This document shows positions 49,496-57,617 of a DNA stretch of 64,000 nt, in pieces. Location of the stretch: positions 62,001 through 126,000 of the forward strand of contig JBNKTC010000002.1 of NCBI GenBank assembly GCA_050297855.1, in the 5' to 3' direction. This DNA comes from SZUA-545 sp050297855 (GTDB taxonomy: Bacteria > Campylobacterota > Campylobacteria > Campylobacterales > SZUA-545). The notes below the pieces were generated by a model. The model worked only from the letters and a program-made list of their open reading frames with translations. It had not been told where the DNA came from and searched no databases. The translations under genes and the position numbers were made by a program. Position 1 is the first letter of the stretch, and every line of letters starts with the position of its first letter.

Positions 49496-51112
49496 TTAGC
49501 GCGTCTTCTTGACGCAGAGATTCTCCATTATCGCCTGTTTGATCGTCTTGAGCGTATCGTCGTACGCCTCGAGCCCCTGGTCCTCCAGTTCTTCCAGTCT
49601 GTCCAGTGCCTTGTTTAGTTTCTCTTCGTACTCGGGAAGTTCGGTATTATACTGGCGCATCTTCTCTTTTAAAACATTTTCCGTGTTATTGACGTTGAGG
49701 TTTTCATAAAACTTCAGCGCTTTTTTCCCGTCCTCTTTCTGCATGGCCGTTTTGGCGCCGCGCCGTCCGCGGTCGGCCTGTTCGATCAGGTAGAGGGCGA
49801 TATCGCCTTTGGGGGCGAACTGGAGTACCCGTTTCTCTTCGGTGTACTCCCCCTCTTCGTTCAGGGCGATGTCCACCAGCATCTGGGGGGTATATTTTTT
49901 AAGGGCGCCCACCGTCAGTTTGAAGGCGGTCCGGATGGCGACGATGTTTTTCTTCATACCGTCGACTTTTTTCTGATAGTAGTCGACATTTTTCTGCTCG
50001 TCGGCCAGGATCTTTTCACGCTGGACCTTGGCCTGTCTTACCCGCATCCATACCTGGTCGGCTTTGGTGGCGACGGAGTTGCCCCGGGTGATCTCCAGGA
50101 TCGGTTTGTAGTGGTTGGTCCCGTTGATCGCCTGCTGGATGATCCCGGGGATCGTCGTCATCGATTCGGCCATGGCTGTACACTCCAAAAAGCTGTCGGC
50201 GATGATCTCGTTGAGCATTTCACCGTACTTACTCTCGTAGCTCTTGGCCAGGGAGGTCAGGAACTCGTCGCTTTTGGGGGAGCTGAGGATCTCTTCGACG
50301 ATCGCCTTGGGCATATGGGGAATATTATTCAGAAAATACTCCACCTCTTCACGCAGCAGTTGAACGATATATTTATGGACACTGCCGATCTTGAGGTTGT
50401 CGTAGGAGTCGAGGTGCGCGAAGTTGAGGGTAAACTTGGCGTCGGTGTTAAAGACGATCTCTTTGAAGATCTGGCGCATGAGGAAGGTCTTTTCACTTTT
50501 GCCGCTGACCTGGAGCACCTCTTTTTCGAAGATGCGATGGCTTTCGAAGAGTTCGTTGGCGAATTTACGGAACTTATCTTCCGGGCTCATACCCTGGGGG
50601 GTGGGGGCGTGGGCCGGTTTGGCTTTTTTAGCCTCTTTTGCCGAAGCATACTCCTTGATCCCCGTCGTCAGGATCAGCGGGTCTTTGATGGAGCTGAGTT
50701 CGAAGACCATGTGGGGTGCTTCGCCGGAACTGTCAAGCCCCCATTCGTAGAACAGCACCTCGCTCACCTGGTGGCGGTCGAATACGCGCTGGTTCTGGAG
50801 CATGACATCTTCAAAGATCGCTTCGAACATCGTCGGGTCGTGGATCAGCTTGACCAGGGTGGGCGGGAAGTTGAAAAGGACTTTTCCGGCACTGTGGAGC
50901 TCTTTGACGAACTCTTTTTTGAGGATCTTGGCATCGATCAGTTTGATGAAGATGATAACGGTCTTGACGATCTGCTCTTCCTGTGCGATGAGGGCATTCC
51001 ACGCCTTGGCAAACTCCGGCGTCCCCTCCGGGGTATTGGCTTTGAGGGTCTGCTGGTCTTTGATGAAGTGCTTGTAGATGTGGGGAAGTTTACTCTTTAA
51101 ATCGCTCTGCAT
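49496..51112 (-). CDS. uncharacterised 538-residue coiled-coil protein
   Basis: A large cytoplasmic protein starting MQSDLKSKLPHIYKHFIKD. It is mostly helical, with a long coiled coil near residues 365-400 (ILADEQKNVDYYQKKVDGMKKN in part) and another at 470-520 (MRQYNTELPEYEEKLNKALD). No signal peptide, membrane helix, nucleotide motif or recognisable domain. It resembles the tandem coiled-coil genes at 21-24 kb only in style; no shared blocks are seen. It is the last gene of an operon of three unknowns behind mtgA. Confidence 0.75.
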   Translation of the reverse strand: MQSDLKSKLPHIYKHFIKDQQTLKANTPEGTPEFAKAWNALIAQEEQIVKTVIIFIKLIDAKILKKEFVKELHSAGKVLFNFPPTLVKLIHDPTMFEAIFEDVMLQNQRVFDRHQVSEVLFYEWGLDSSGEAPHMVFELSSIKDPLILTTGIKEYASAKEAKKAKPAHAPTPQGMSPEDKFRKFANELFESHRIFEKEVLQVSGKSEKTFLMRQIFKEIVFNTDAKFTLNFAHLDSYDNLKIGSVHKYIVQLLREEVEYFLNNIPHMPKAIVEEILSSPKSDEFLTSLAKSYESKYGEMLNEIIADSFLECTAMAESMTTIPGIIQQAINGTNHYKPILEITRGNSVATKADQVWMRVRQAKVQREKILADEQKNVDYYQKKVDGMKKNIVAIRTAFKLTVGALKKYTPQMLVDIALNEEGEYTEEKRVLQFAPKGDIALYLIEQADRGRRGAKTAMQKEDGKKALKFYENLNVNNTENVLKEKMRQYNTELPEYEEKLNKALDRLEELEDQGLEAYDDTLKTIKQAIMENLCVKKTR

Positions 51113-51174
51113 TGCTACTCCGTCTTTGGACCCGTCACAAAATAACCGTTATTGATGGATAGGTTACGGCTATT

Positions 51175-51489
51175 TTATCCTAGAAAATCTGATATAAGCG
51201 TATATTCCTCTTCGATCGTTTTCATGTTTTGGACAATTCGCGCTTCGTCGGCATGGGGGTTTTCTTGTAAAAACTCCTCTTTCCAGGCGATCTGCTGCTT
51301 CAGTTCCACCAGGCCCGTCTCGACATACTCTTTCATCTTTTCGATGTCGCCGCCCCGGACGACCCCTTCGGAGTCGGCGGTATAGAACATCTGGGCGATG
51401 TCGTTAAGTTCATTGGAGTAGCGGAAATCTTCGGCGATATTGTGGATCGCCTCCTTGACCTTGGTGTCTTTGATGATGCGTTTAGCCAT
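51175..51489 (-). CDS. uncharacterised 104-residue helical protein
   Basis: The product starts MAKRIIKDTKVKEAIHNIAE, then YSNELNDIAQMFYTADSEG and KQQIAWKEEFLQENPHADEA. It is entirely helical, acidic and soluble. It overlaps the upstream 93-residue gene by eight bases, so the two are translationally coupled. No family recognised. Its gap to the 538-residue gene is 62 bases. Confidence 0.7.
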   Translation of the reverse strand: MAKRIIKDTKVKEAIHNIAEDFRYSNELNDIAQMFYTADSEGVVRGGDIEKMKEYVETGLVELKQQIAWKEEFLQENPHADEARIVQNMKTIEEEYTLISDFLG

Positions 51490-51763
51490 TATCGCCTCCC
51501 GTGACCAGTTCGTTGCGCACTTTCGGGTGGTGCAGTTTTTTCTGCAGGGCCGTCCGGATCGCCTCGAGGCGTTCGGGATCGGGTGCGATCTTGGCGATAA
51601 GGTCGGGCGTCAGGCTCCCCTCCGCTTCGGCCGTGAGCAGTTTGCGCTCTTTTTTTGTCAGTCTGCGCCGCAGGATGTCGGCCAGTTTTGCATCGTCGTT
51701 TTCGATGCTCATTTCGTCCACCGAGAGGGCGGCTGCGATATAGGTTCGGATGCTGTTTTCCAT
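51482..51763 (-). CDS. uncharacterised 93-residue protein
   Basis: A small soluble, mainly helical protein (MENSIRTYIAAALSVDEMSI; KLADILRRRLTKKERKLLTA; RLEAIRTALQKKLHH). It starts seven bases after the mtgA stop with GAGG upstream, so it is in the same operon. The function is unknown; the two small genes and the 538-residue gene may form a complex. Confidence 0.7.
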   Translation of the reverse strand: MENSIRTYIAAALSVDEMSIENDDAKLADILRRRLTKKERKLLTAEAEGSLTPDLIAKIAPDPERLEAIRTALQKKLHHPKVRNELVTGGDNG

Positions 51764-51770
51764 TTAGCCT

Positions 51771-52595
51771 CTATTTTAGGATTCGTTCAAAATTGCGGTA
51801 GTGATTATACTGTTCGGGGCTTATGAATTCATGATAGCGCATATCTTTGAGGATGCGGATGTATTTTTTTTGGTTGGAGGGGGAGAGGTGGCGGTTTTGG
51901 AAGATGCTGTAGGCATAGCGTCTGGGGGAGGGGAGCAGCAGGGCGATGAGCGCCCCTTCGCCCGCATTGATCTTGGAGGGGTACTTGCCGAAGTGGTTCC
52001 AGGAAGCGGCCCGCACGCCATAGAGGTCGTTCCCCAGCTCGACGATATTAAGATAGATCTCCAGGATCTGGTTTTTGCTAAAGCGCTTCTCCAGGGCTTT
52101 TGTAATGGAGTACTCCCGCAGCTTTCTAAAGAGGGTCTTCTGCTTGCCCAGGAAGATGTTCTTGGCCACCTGCTGGGTGATGGTGCTGGCCCCGTAGGCG
52201 AACTCTTTGCGTTTGATGTTCTCGGCCAGGGAGTTCAGAAGCGCGTCGTAGTTGATACCGTTGTGTTTGAAGAAGTTGCTGTCTTCGGCCATGACGATCG
52301 TATAGAGGTAGTCACGGTTTACCTGGGATAGCGGGACCCAGCGGTACTGTTTTTTCTTGTCTTTAAGCTCGTTGTGGACGTGGTTTCTTGCCAGGGTCTT
52401 GAGGTTTTCGAATGACATGTTCTCGATGGGCGGCAGGGTATAAAAGTAGACAACGGCGAGCAGGATCATGGCCGTAAAGAGTGACAGTACAACGGCCCCC
52501 GTATAGAAGCAGAGTCTGCGCAAAAAGTTGTACGGGTGCGAAAGTAATGATTTGATTGCATCGCTGATGGTTGATTTAATCGTTTTTTTTACCAT
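51771..52595 (-). CDS. mtgA: monofunctional peptidoglycan glycosyltransferase
   Basis: This enzyme polymerises lipid II into glycan strands at the outer face of the inner membrane. The 274-residue protein has one N-terminal membrane helix (about 30-52) and a GT51 domain: catalytic Glu in MAEDSNFFKHNGIN, the STITQQVAKNIFL motif and KALEKRFSKNQILEIYLNIVELG (quoted in part), with the second Glu. There is no transpeptidase domain, so it is the MtgA type. It is divergent from the DUF4389 gene (58-base gap) and heads a four-gene operon of unknowns. Confidence 0.93.
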   Translation of the reverse strand: MVKKTIKSTISDAIKSLLSHPYNFLRRLCFYTGAVVLSLFTAMILLAVVYFYTLPPIENMSFENLKTLARNHVHNELKDKKKQYRWVPLSQVNRDYLYTIVMAEDSNFFKHNGINYDALLNSLAENIKRKEFAYGASTITQQVAKNIFLGKQKTLFRKLREYSITKALEKRFSKNQILEIYLNIVELGNDLYGVRAASWNHFGKYPSKINAGEGALIALLLPSPRRYAYSIFQNRHLSPSNQKKYIRILKDMRYHEFISPEQYNHYRNFERILK

Positions 52596-52653
52596 ATCTC
52601 TCTATAATCTTATAAAATATATTTATGTAACCTGACAGGACAAGGAATTTTTT

Positions 52654-52944
52654 ATGGATGAAGATATCAAAAATAACCTAAAAGATCGAAGCAACTGGCT
52701 TCGCGGGCTGTTTATCCTGCTTTTCGTGGTCTTCTATAACGTGGCGGAGGTCGTCTTGATGGCGGTCGTGGTCGTACAGTTCGGCTTTAAGATCATCACC
52801 GGGGACGTGAACGACAAGGTGCTCGAGTTTTCAAAAAGCCTGAGCCGTTATATCTACGAGGTGTTCCAGTTTATCACCTATGAGAGCGAGACGATGCCGT
52901 TTCCTTTCAGCGACTGGCCCGACAGCGAAGCCGATCAGGCGTGA
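52654..52944 (+). CDS. DUF4389 membrane protein
   Basis: A 96-residue membrane protein. Two helices (FILLFVVFYNVAEVVLMAV and VVVVQFGFKIITG) and the family ending FQFITYESETMPFPFSDWP identify DUF4389. The function of the family is unknown. Its stop overlaps the convergent EAL gene by ten bases. AGGA upstream supports the ATG. Confidence 0.85.
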   Translation: MDEDIKNNLKDRSNWLRGLFILLFVVFYNVAEVVLMAVVVVQFGFKIITGDVNDKVLEFSKSLSRYIYEVFQFITYESETMPFPFSDWPDSEADQA

Positions 52945-55571
52945 TCTTCCGTCCGGACCGTGGGTGACGGTTCGGCGAAATAGAATCCCTGGGAGTAATC
53001 CACGCCCAGGGATTTGACCTTCTCAAAAATACTCTCACTGCTGACAAACTCGGCAACCGTCTCGATATTCATACTTTTGGCAAACGTGATAATGGTCCGT
53101 ACGATCATCTCCGATGTGGGGTCCGTATCGATGTTTTTGATCAGCGAACCGTCGATCTTGATGTAGTCGGCCCCCAGGTCGGCGATGTAGTTGAAGTTGG
53201 AGTAGCCTGATCCGAAGTCGTCGATGGCGATCTTGCAACCCAGGTCTTTGAAGTGTTTGATGAACGCGACGACCCGTTTGTAATCCTTGATCTCTTCGGA
53301 CTCGGTGATCTCCAGGACGCAGCGGGGTGCCAACGCGTTCTCAAGCAGGCTCTTTTCGAGGTATTCGACTGTTTTGGGGTTATGGATGTCGTCGGCCGTG
53401 AGGTTGATGGAGAACTCGCGGTCGTTGTGCTTAAACGCTTCGACGCTGTGGCGGATGATCGTCTGGGTGATAAAGGGGTAGAGCCGGGAGCGTTTGGCCA
53501 TGTCGAGGAAGAAAAACGGTGAGGTGACGCTGCCGTCTTCGTTGACCATACGGATCAGCGCCTCGAACTTCTCATAGCGTCCCGTTTCGTTGTGGACGAT
53601 GGGCTGGAAGTAGGTCGCCAGTTGGTCGGTGGCGATCGCCTTTTTCAGCCGGGAGGTCCAGAAGATGTTTTTTTCGTACTCTTCGAGGATATTGATGGCA
53701 TCATCGTAGCGGAAAAGATCGATATTCTGCCGCAGCGCCTCTTTGAGGGCCAGGTCGGCATTTCGGAAGATCCGTTCACCGTCGGCTTCATAGGCGATAC
53801 CGGCCGTGAGGTCGACATAGATCTCGTAACCGTCGAAGACGATGGGGCTTTTGTTGATACCGCGCAGGCAGCTGCCGATTTTGGCAACGATCTTCTGGTC
53901 GTCCTTGGGCTCCTTATAGAGCAGGGCAAACTGTTCGGAGGTGATCCTGAAAAGTCCGCAGGGCTTGAGAAAAGGGTGGTGTTCCAGGGCAGAGGCCAGC
54001 TCTTTGGTGATGCCGTCGGTCACTTCGACCCCGTAGAAGTCCTTGATCTCGCGGTAGTTGTCGATGTTGAGGATCGCCAGGAGGTTGACTCCCCCGTTTT
54101 CCAGCTCATCCTTGAGGGCGCTTCTGTTGCCAAGACCCGTCAGGTGATCGGTCTTGATCTCCTGGAGCTCCTTCTCCCGCTGTACGAGATCGGTGATGTC
54201 ATGGCGGATGGCGATATACTCCACGATCTCCCCCTCGGGATCGAGGACCGGGACGATCGTACTGTCGACGAGGTATTCGCTGCCGTCCTTTTTCCGGTTT
54301 TTGACGACCCCTTTCCATATCTGCCTGTTCTTGATCGTACGCCACAGCTCCTCGAAGACCGAAGCGGACATGTCGGGGTGGCGTATGATGTTGTGGGGTC
54401 GCCCGATAAGCTCCTCTTTGCTGTAGCCGGAGATGCGGATGAACTCTTCGTTGACATAGGTGATGACGCCTTTGGGATCGGTCTTGGAGACGATATTGCT
54501 CTCGTCTACCGCTTTTTTATAGGTATCCAGCAGGGCGGTGTTGGCATTGAGCTTTTTCCGTTTGATCTCCGCCTTCTCCTCCAGGGCCGCATTGAGGCTT
54601 TTGATCGCCTCCTGGCTCTTTTCGATCTTGCGGGTGATGCGGTTGAGCAGGACGCCCGAAAGGTAGAAGACAGCCGCCAGGAGGATCAGCGTGACCACTG
54701 CCGCGGTGAGGGCGTATCCCACCAGGGCTTTCCGGCTCTGGGAGTGGTCGATGAGCAGCAAAAAGTGCCCGATCTGCTCTCCGCCGATCCCCTGTACCGC
54801 CTTATCCGTATGGAGGCGGAAGATGCTCTCCCCCTGGGATAGGGATTGATTATCCCGCATCAGGTCGAATGTTCCGGGGATTTTCAGGAAGCCTTTATAG
54901 TCCGAGAGGGTGAGCACGTATCCCGGGAACTCCCGGTCCACCTGGTTCAGGGGAAGGGCAAGGGATCGTTTGAGTACGACAGCACCATGTCCTCCCAGCA
55001 CGTCGGTAAAACGGCGGATAAAGGTACGGGCCGAGACGCCGGTCTCCAGTACGGCCACCACGTCTTTATCGATTCGGATCGGCTGGCGTGAGAGGAAGGT
55101 GAGACGGCCGTCGATGACGGCAAACCCGTCCCGGAACGTTTTAAGCGAACGGATAAACTCCTCCTTTGTGCCGATATGGTCGTTATTGCAGGGAAGCCCG
55201 TCGGTATGACTGCCGAGCGATATGACGCCGCCGTCATCTATCAGGTGCAGGGTGAGGAAGCTGAGATACTCTTCGGAGAGGGAGAGGTCGCGGAAGATCG
55301 TATCGACCTTGGTCTGCAGCGCGTCCCGGTCCTGCGCGGCGAGCGCTTCTTGAAAAGGGGTATCGCTCAGAAGACTCCGGTAGAGGTTGGTGTTGATCTT
55401 GTCGAGGCGGGAACGTTCCAGGTCGAAGAGCTGGGATATCTGGTACTCTTCATACTGCGTCGCCTGTTCCATCAGCGACGATTCGCGTAAAAAACCGAGC
55501 AGGATATAAAACAGCGCGACAGAGAGGATCCCGACGGCGATGATAAAATAGAAGTTCTTTTTATAGTTCAC
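52935..55571 (-). CDS. sensory PAS-degenerate GGDEF-EAL protein
   Basis: An 878-residue membrane protein. Two membrane helices (about 8-28 and 280-305) flank a periplasmic sensor (dCache-like, about 250 residues). A PAS domain follows (DPKGVITYVNEEFIRISGYS; RPHNIIRHPDM). The GGDEF-type domain has lost its signature (RITSEQFALL in place of RxGGDEFxxL), so it is not a cyclase. The EAL domain looks active: FEALIRM, INLTADD, LEITESEE, IAIDDFGSGYSNFN, DYIKIDGSLI, and SQGFYFAEP are in order. It should hydrolyse cyclic-di-GMP; the cyclase-like part may bind GTP as a regulator. Confidence 0.9.
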   Translation of the reverse strand: MNYKKNFYFIIAVGILSVALFYILLGFLRESSLMEQATQYEEYQISQLFDLERSRLDKINTNLYRSLLSDTPFQEALAAQDRDALQTKVDTIFRDLSLSEEYLSFLTLHLIDDGGVISLGSHTDGLPCNNDHIGTKEEFIRSLKTFRDGFAVIDGRLTFLSRQPIRIDKDVVAVLETGVSARTFIRRFTDVLGGHGAVVLKRSLALPLNQVDREFPGYVLTLSDYKGFLKIPGTFDLMRDNQSLSQGESIFRLHTDKAVQGIGGEQIGHFLLLIDHSQSRKALVGYALTAAVVTLILLAAVFYLSGVLLNRITRKIEKSQEAIKSLNAALEEKAEIKRKKLNANTALLDTYKKAVDESNIVSKTDPKGVITYVNEEFIRISGYSKEELIGRPHNIIRHPDMSASVFEELWRTIKNRQIWKGVVKNRKKDGSEYLVDSTIVPVLDPEGEIVEYIAIRHDITDLVQREKELQEIKTDHLTGLGNRSALKDELENGGVNLLAILNIDNYREIKDFYGVEVTDGITKELASALEHHPFLKPCGLFRITSEQFALLYKEPKDDQKIVAKIGSCLRGINKSPIVFDGYEIYVDLTAGIAYEADGERIFRNADLALKEALRQNIDLFRYDDAINILEEYEKNIFWTSRLKKAIATDQLATYFQPIVHNETGRYEKFEALIRMVNEDGSVTSPFFFLDMAKRSRLYPFITQTIIRHSVEAFKHNDREFSINLTADDIHNPKTVEYLEKSLLENALAPRCVLEITESEEIKDYKRVVAFIKHFKDLGCKIAIDDFGSGYSNFNYIADLGADYIKIDGSLIKNIDTDPTSEMIVRTIITFAKSMNIETVAEFVSSESIFEKVKSLGVDYSQGFYFAEPSPTVRTEDHA

Positions 55572-55685
55572 GTCAAGCTCTCTTTGCGGGAAGGTGTCGG
55601 TTATTGTTATATAGTATCGCCACTTTGTGATCTTTTGTTACAGATCAGGGGAAAAATGCATATACCTATGGTAAGGGCAATGGGA

Positions 55686-55713
55686 TTAAAAAACTATTAA
55701 AACAGGCTATACT
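55686..55713 (+). promoter_or_regulatory. promoter of the OmpR-type pair
   Basis: TTAAAA (55686-55691), a 16-base spacer and TATACT (55708-55713), followed by GGAGG at about 55734 and GTG at 55745. Confidence 0.55.
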
Positions 55714-55744
55714 ATTCTACTTGTATTATTAGTGGAGGTAATAC

Positions 55745-56392
55745 GTGCGCATACTGATCGTGGAGGACGACCGGGACCTGAACAGCCTGATCTCCCTCTA
55801 TCTGAAAAAAGAGTACACCATCGATTCGGTCTACAACAAAGAGGATGCGATCTCGTATATCGACTCCTATACCTACGATATCATCCTGCTTGACCGCGAC
55901 CTCGACGGGGAGGATGTGGGACTGACCCTCATCGATATGATCAAGTCCAAACGGATCGAGACCGGTGTGCTTGTGATCAGCTCGTTCGGCTGTACCGACG
56001 ATAAGATCGAAGGCCTCAACAGCGGGGCGGACGACTACCTGGACAAACCTTTCGAGATGGAGGAGCTGGCCGCGCGGATCAAGGCCCTGAGCCGCCGCTT
56101 CGTTAAAAACGATATCCGGATCGGCGATATGCTCTTCGATATGAAAAACCGTACGTTGCTTTTCGGCGGGGAGGAGATCGTCTTTACGAAAAAAGAGGGG
56201 GATATCCTCTTCTACCTGTTATCCAAGATCAATACGATCGTACCGCGCGAAGAGCTGCTGGACGCCGTCTACAAAAACCCCGAGAACATCTCCTCCAACA
56301 CGATCGACGTGACCATCACCAACATCCGTAAAAAACTGCCGGTGAATATCATCAAGACCATCAAGACCCGGGGATTCAAGATTGAGCTTTAG
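55745..56392 (+). CDS. OmpR-family response regulator
   Basis: A 215-residue regulator from GTG 55745 with GGAGG seven to ten bases upstream. The receiver has VEDDRDL and the phospho-acceptor Asp in DIILLDRDLDGEDVG, then Ser in LVISSFG and Lys in DYLDKPFEMEEL. The winged-helix output domain ends with VPREELLDAVYKNPENISSN and VTITNIRKKLP plus TIKTRGFKIEL. The extra Gly-Glu-Asp in the acidic loop is unusual. It pairs with the histidine kinase, which overlaps it by 11 bases. Confidence 0.9.
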   Translation: MRILIVEDDRDLNSLISLYLKKEYTIDSVYNKEDAISYIDSYTYDIILLDRDLDGEDVGLTLIDMIKSKRIETGVLVISSFGCTDDKIEGLNSGADDYLDKPFEMEELAARIKALSRRFVKNDIRIGDMLFDMKNRTLLFGGEEIVFTKKEGDILFYLLSKINTIVPREELLDAVYKNPENISSNTIDVTITNIRKKLPVNIIKTIKTRGFKIEL

Positions 56393-57617
56393 GGGGGGAC
56401 TGACGATCCGCTTTAAGATCCTGCTCTTTTTTGTGGTCTTTTTCCTTGTGACGTCGGTGACGATCGGGTGGATCTTCGTCAGGAGCTATGACCACAGCCT
56501 TCAAAACGACCTGAAGAGCAAGCTGACCATCCTGGGCGAAGAGGTGATCGACCACCGCTACTACCGCATGGAAACCGAAGCGATCCGGCGCTTCCTGCAC
56601 CTCGACCAGCAGAAGCATCTGGGGGTGCTTGTCGAGAATCTCTCCAACGTCGAGATCCATATCACCGAAGCTCCCCATGTCCCGCAAGATAAAAACCTGA
56701 TATACAGCACCCGCGAGATCCCCGAAGGCGGTTACCTGACCCTGGTCTCCGATACCGACAAGATCGTGCAGAAAAGGCAAAACCTGATCTGGAGCCTCCT
56801 GACGGTCCTGGGGGGTGTGCTGGTCCTGGGAAGTCTCGTTTTTATGTATTATCTTTACCGCCTGTTCAGTCCGATGGAGTGCCTGGTGGACTTTTGCCGG
56901 CGGTTTCCCCATGACCGTTCCCAGCTTCCTGCCTGCAGCGGCAGCAGCGAGATCTCGCAGCTGAAAGATGCGGTCATGGAGCTGCTGGATGCCAACGGCA
57001 AGCTGGTCGAGCAGGAGCGGGACATCTTCAAGGCGGCCGCCCACGAGATCAAGACCCCCCTCGCAGTCCTTAAGGCACGCCTCTCCCTTTTTAACAGCGG
57101 CGAATATGAGCGGGAGGAGTTCGTCGGCGAGGCCAATAAGGACATCGACCGCATCACGGTCCACCTTAAAGAGCTGCTTTTCCTCAAATCGATCGAGCGG
57201 ATCCTTATGGGCAACGAGGAGACGATGGATATCTATACCGAGCTGGAGGGGCTGACACAGGACTTCCGCCCGCTCCTGGAGAAGAAGTCGCTGCAGGTCT
57301 TTTACGGCAATAAGTTCACCTTCAAAGTGATTATCAACAGACAGGCGCTTCGGAAGCTTCTCAAAGCGATCGGCGAGAACATCATCTCCTACGCGGAGCA
57401 GGGCAGTGTGATCTTTATCAACATCAACCCCACCAAACGGACCATCTCGTTTATCAACAAGATCGGCAGCGAGGAGGACCGTGAGATGTTCAGTTCACAG
57501 ATCGGGTTTAAGATCATCGATCACCTGAGCGAGAAGCTCGGTTTTACCTTTGCCACCTCCGTGGAGGAGGAGAAGTTTACGACGACGCTGATCTTTAACG
57601 ACCGCCCTACAGAGTGA
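56382..57617 (+). CDS. sensor histidine kinase of the OmpR-type pair, degenerate ATP domain
   Basis: A 411-residue kinase from TTG 56382. Two membrane helices (about 10-30 and 130-155) surround a periplasmic sensor of about 100 residues. The DHp box is FKAAAHEIKTPLAVLKARLS, with the phospho-His. The ATPase domain is eroded: the N box reads LLKAIGENIISYAEQ and the G1 box NKIGSEED lacks the usual DxGxG, though GFKIIDHLSEKLGFTF remains near a G2-like site. ArsS-type kinases of this phylum are similarly diverged. The stop overlaps the convergent kinase gene by 11 bases. Confidence 0.85.
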   Translation: MSFRGGLTIRFKILLFFVVFFLVTSVTIGWIFVRSYDHSLQNDLKSKLTILGEEVIDHRYYRMETEAIRRFLHLDQQKHLGVLVENLSNVEIHITEAPHVPQDKNLIYSTREIPEGGYLTLVSDTDKIVQKRQNLIWSLLTVLGGVLVLGSLVFMYYLYRLFSPMECLVDFCRRFPHDRSQLPACSGSSEISQLKDAVMELLDANGKLVEQERDIFKAAAHEIKTPLAVLKARLSLFNSGEYEREEFVGEANKDIDRITVHLKELLFLKSIERILMGNEETMDIYTELEGLTQDFRPLLEKKSLQVFYGNKFTFKVIINRQALRKLLKAIGENIISYAEQGSVIFININPTKRTISFINKIGSEEDREMFSSQIGFKIIDHLSEKLGFTFATSVEEEKFTTTLIFNDRPTE

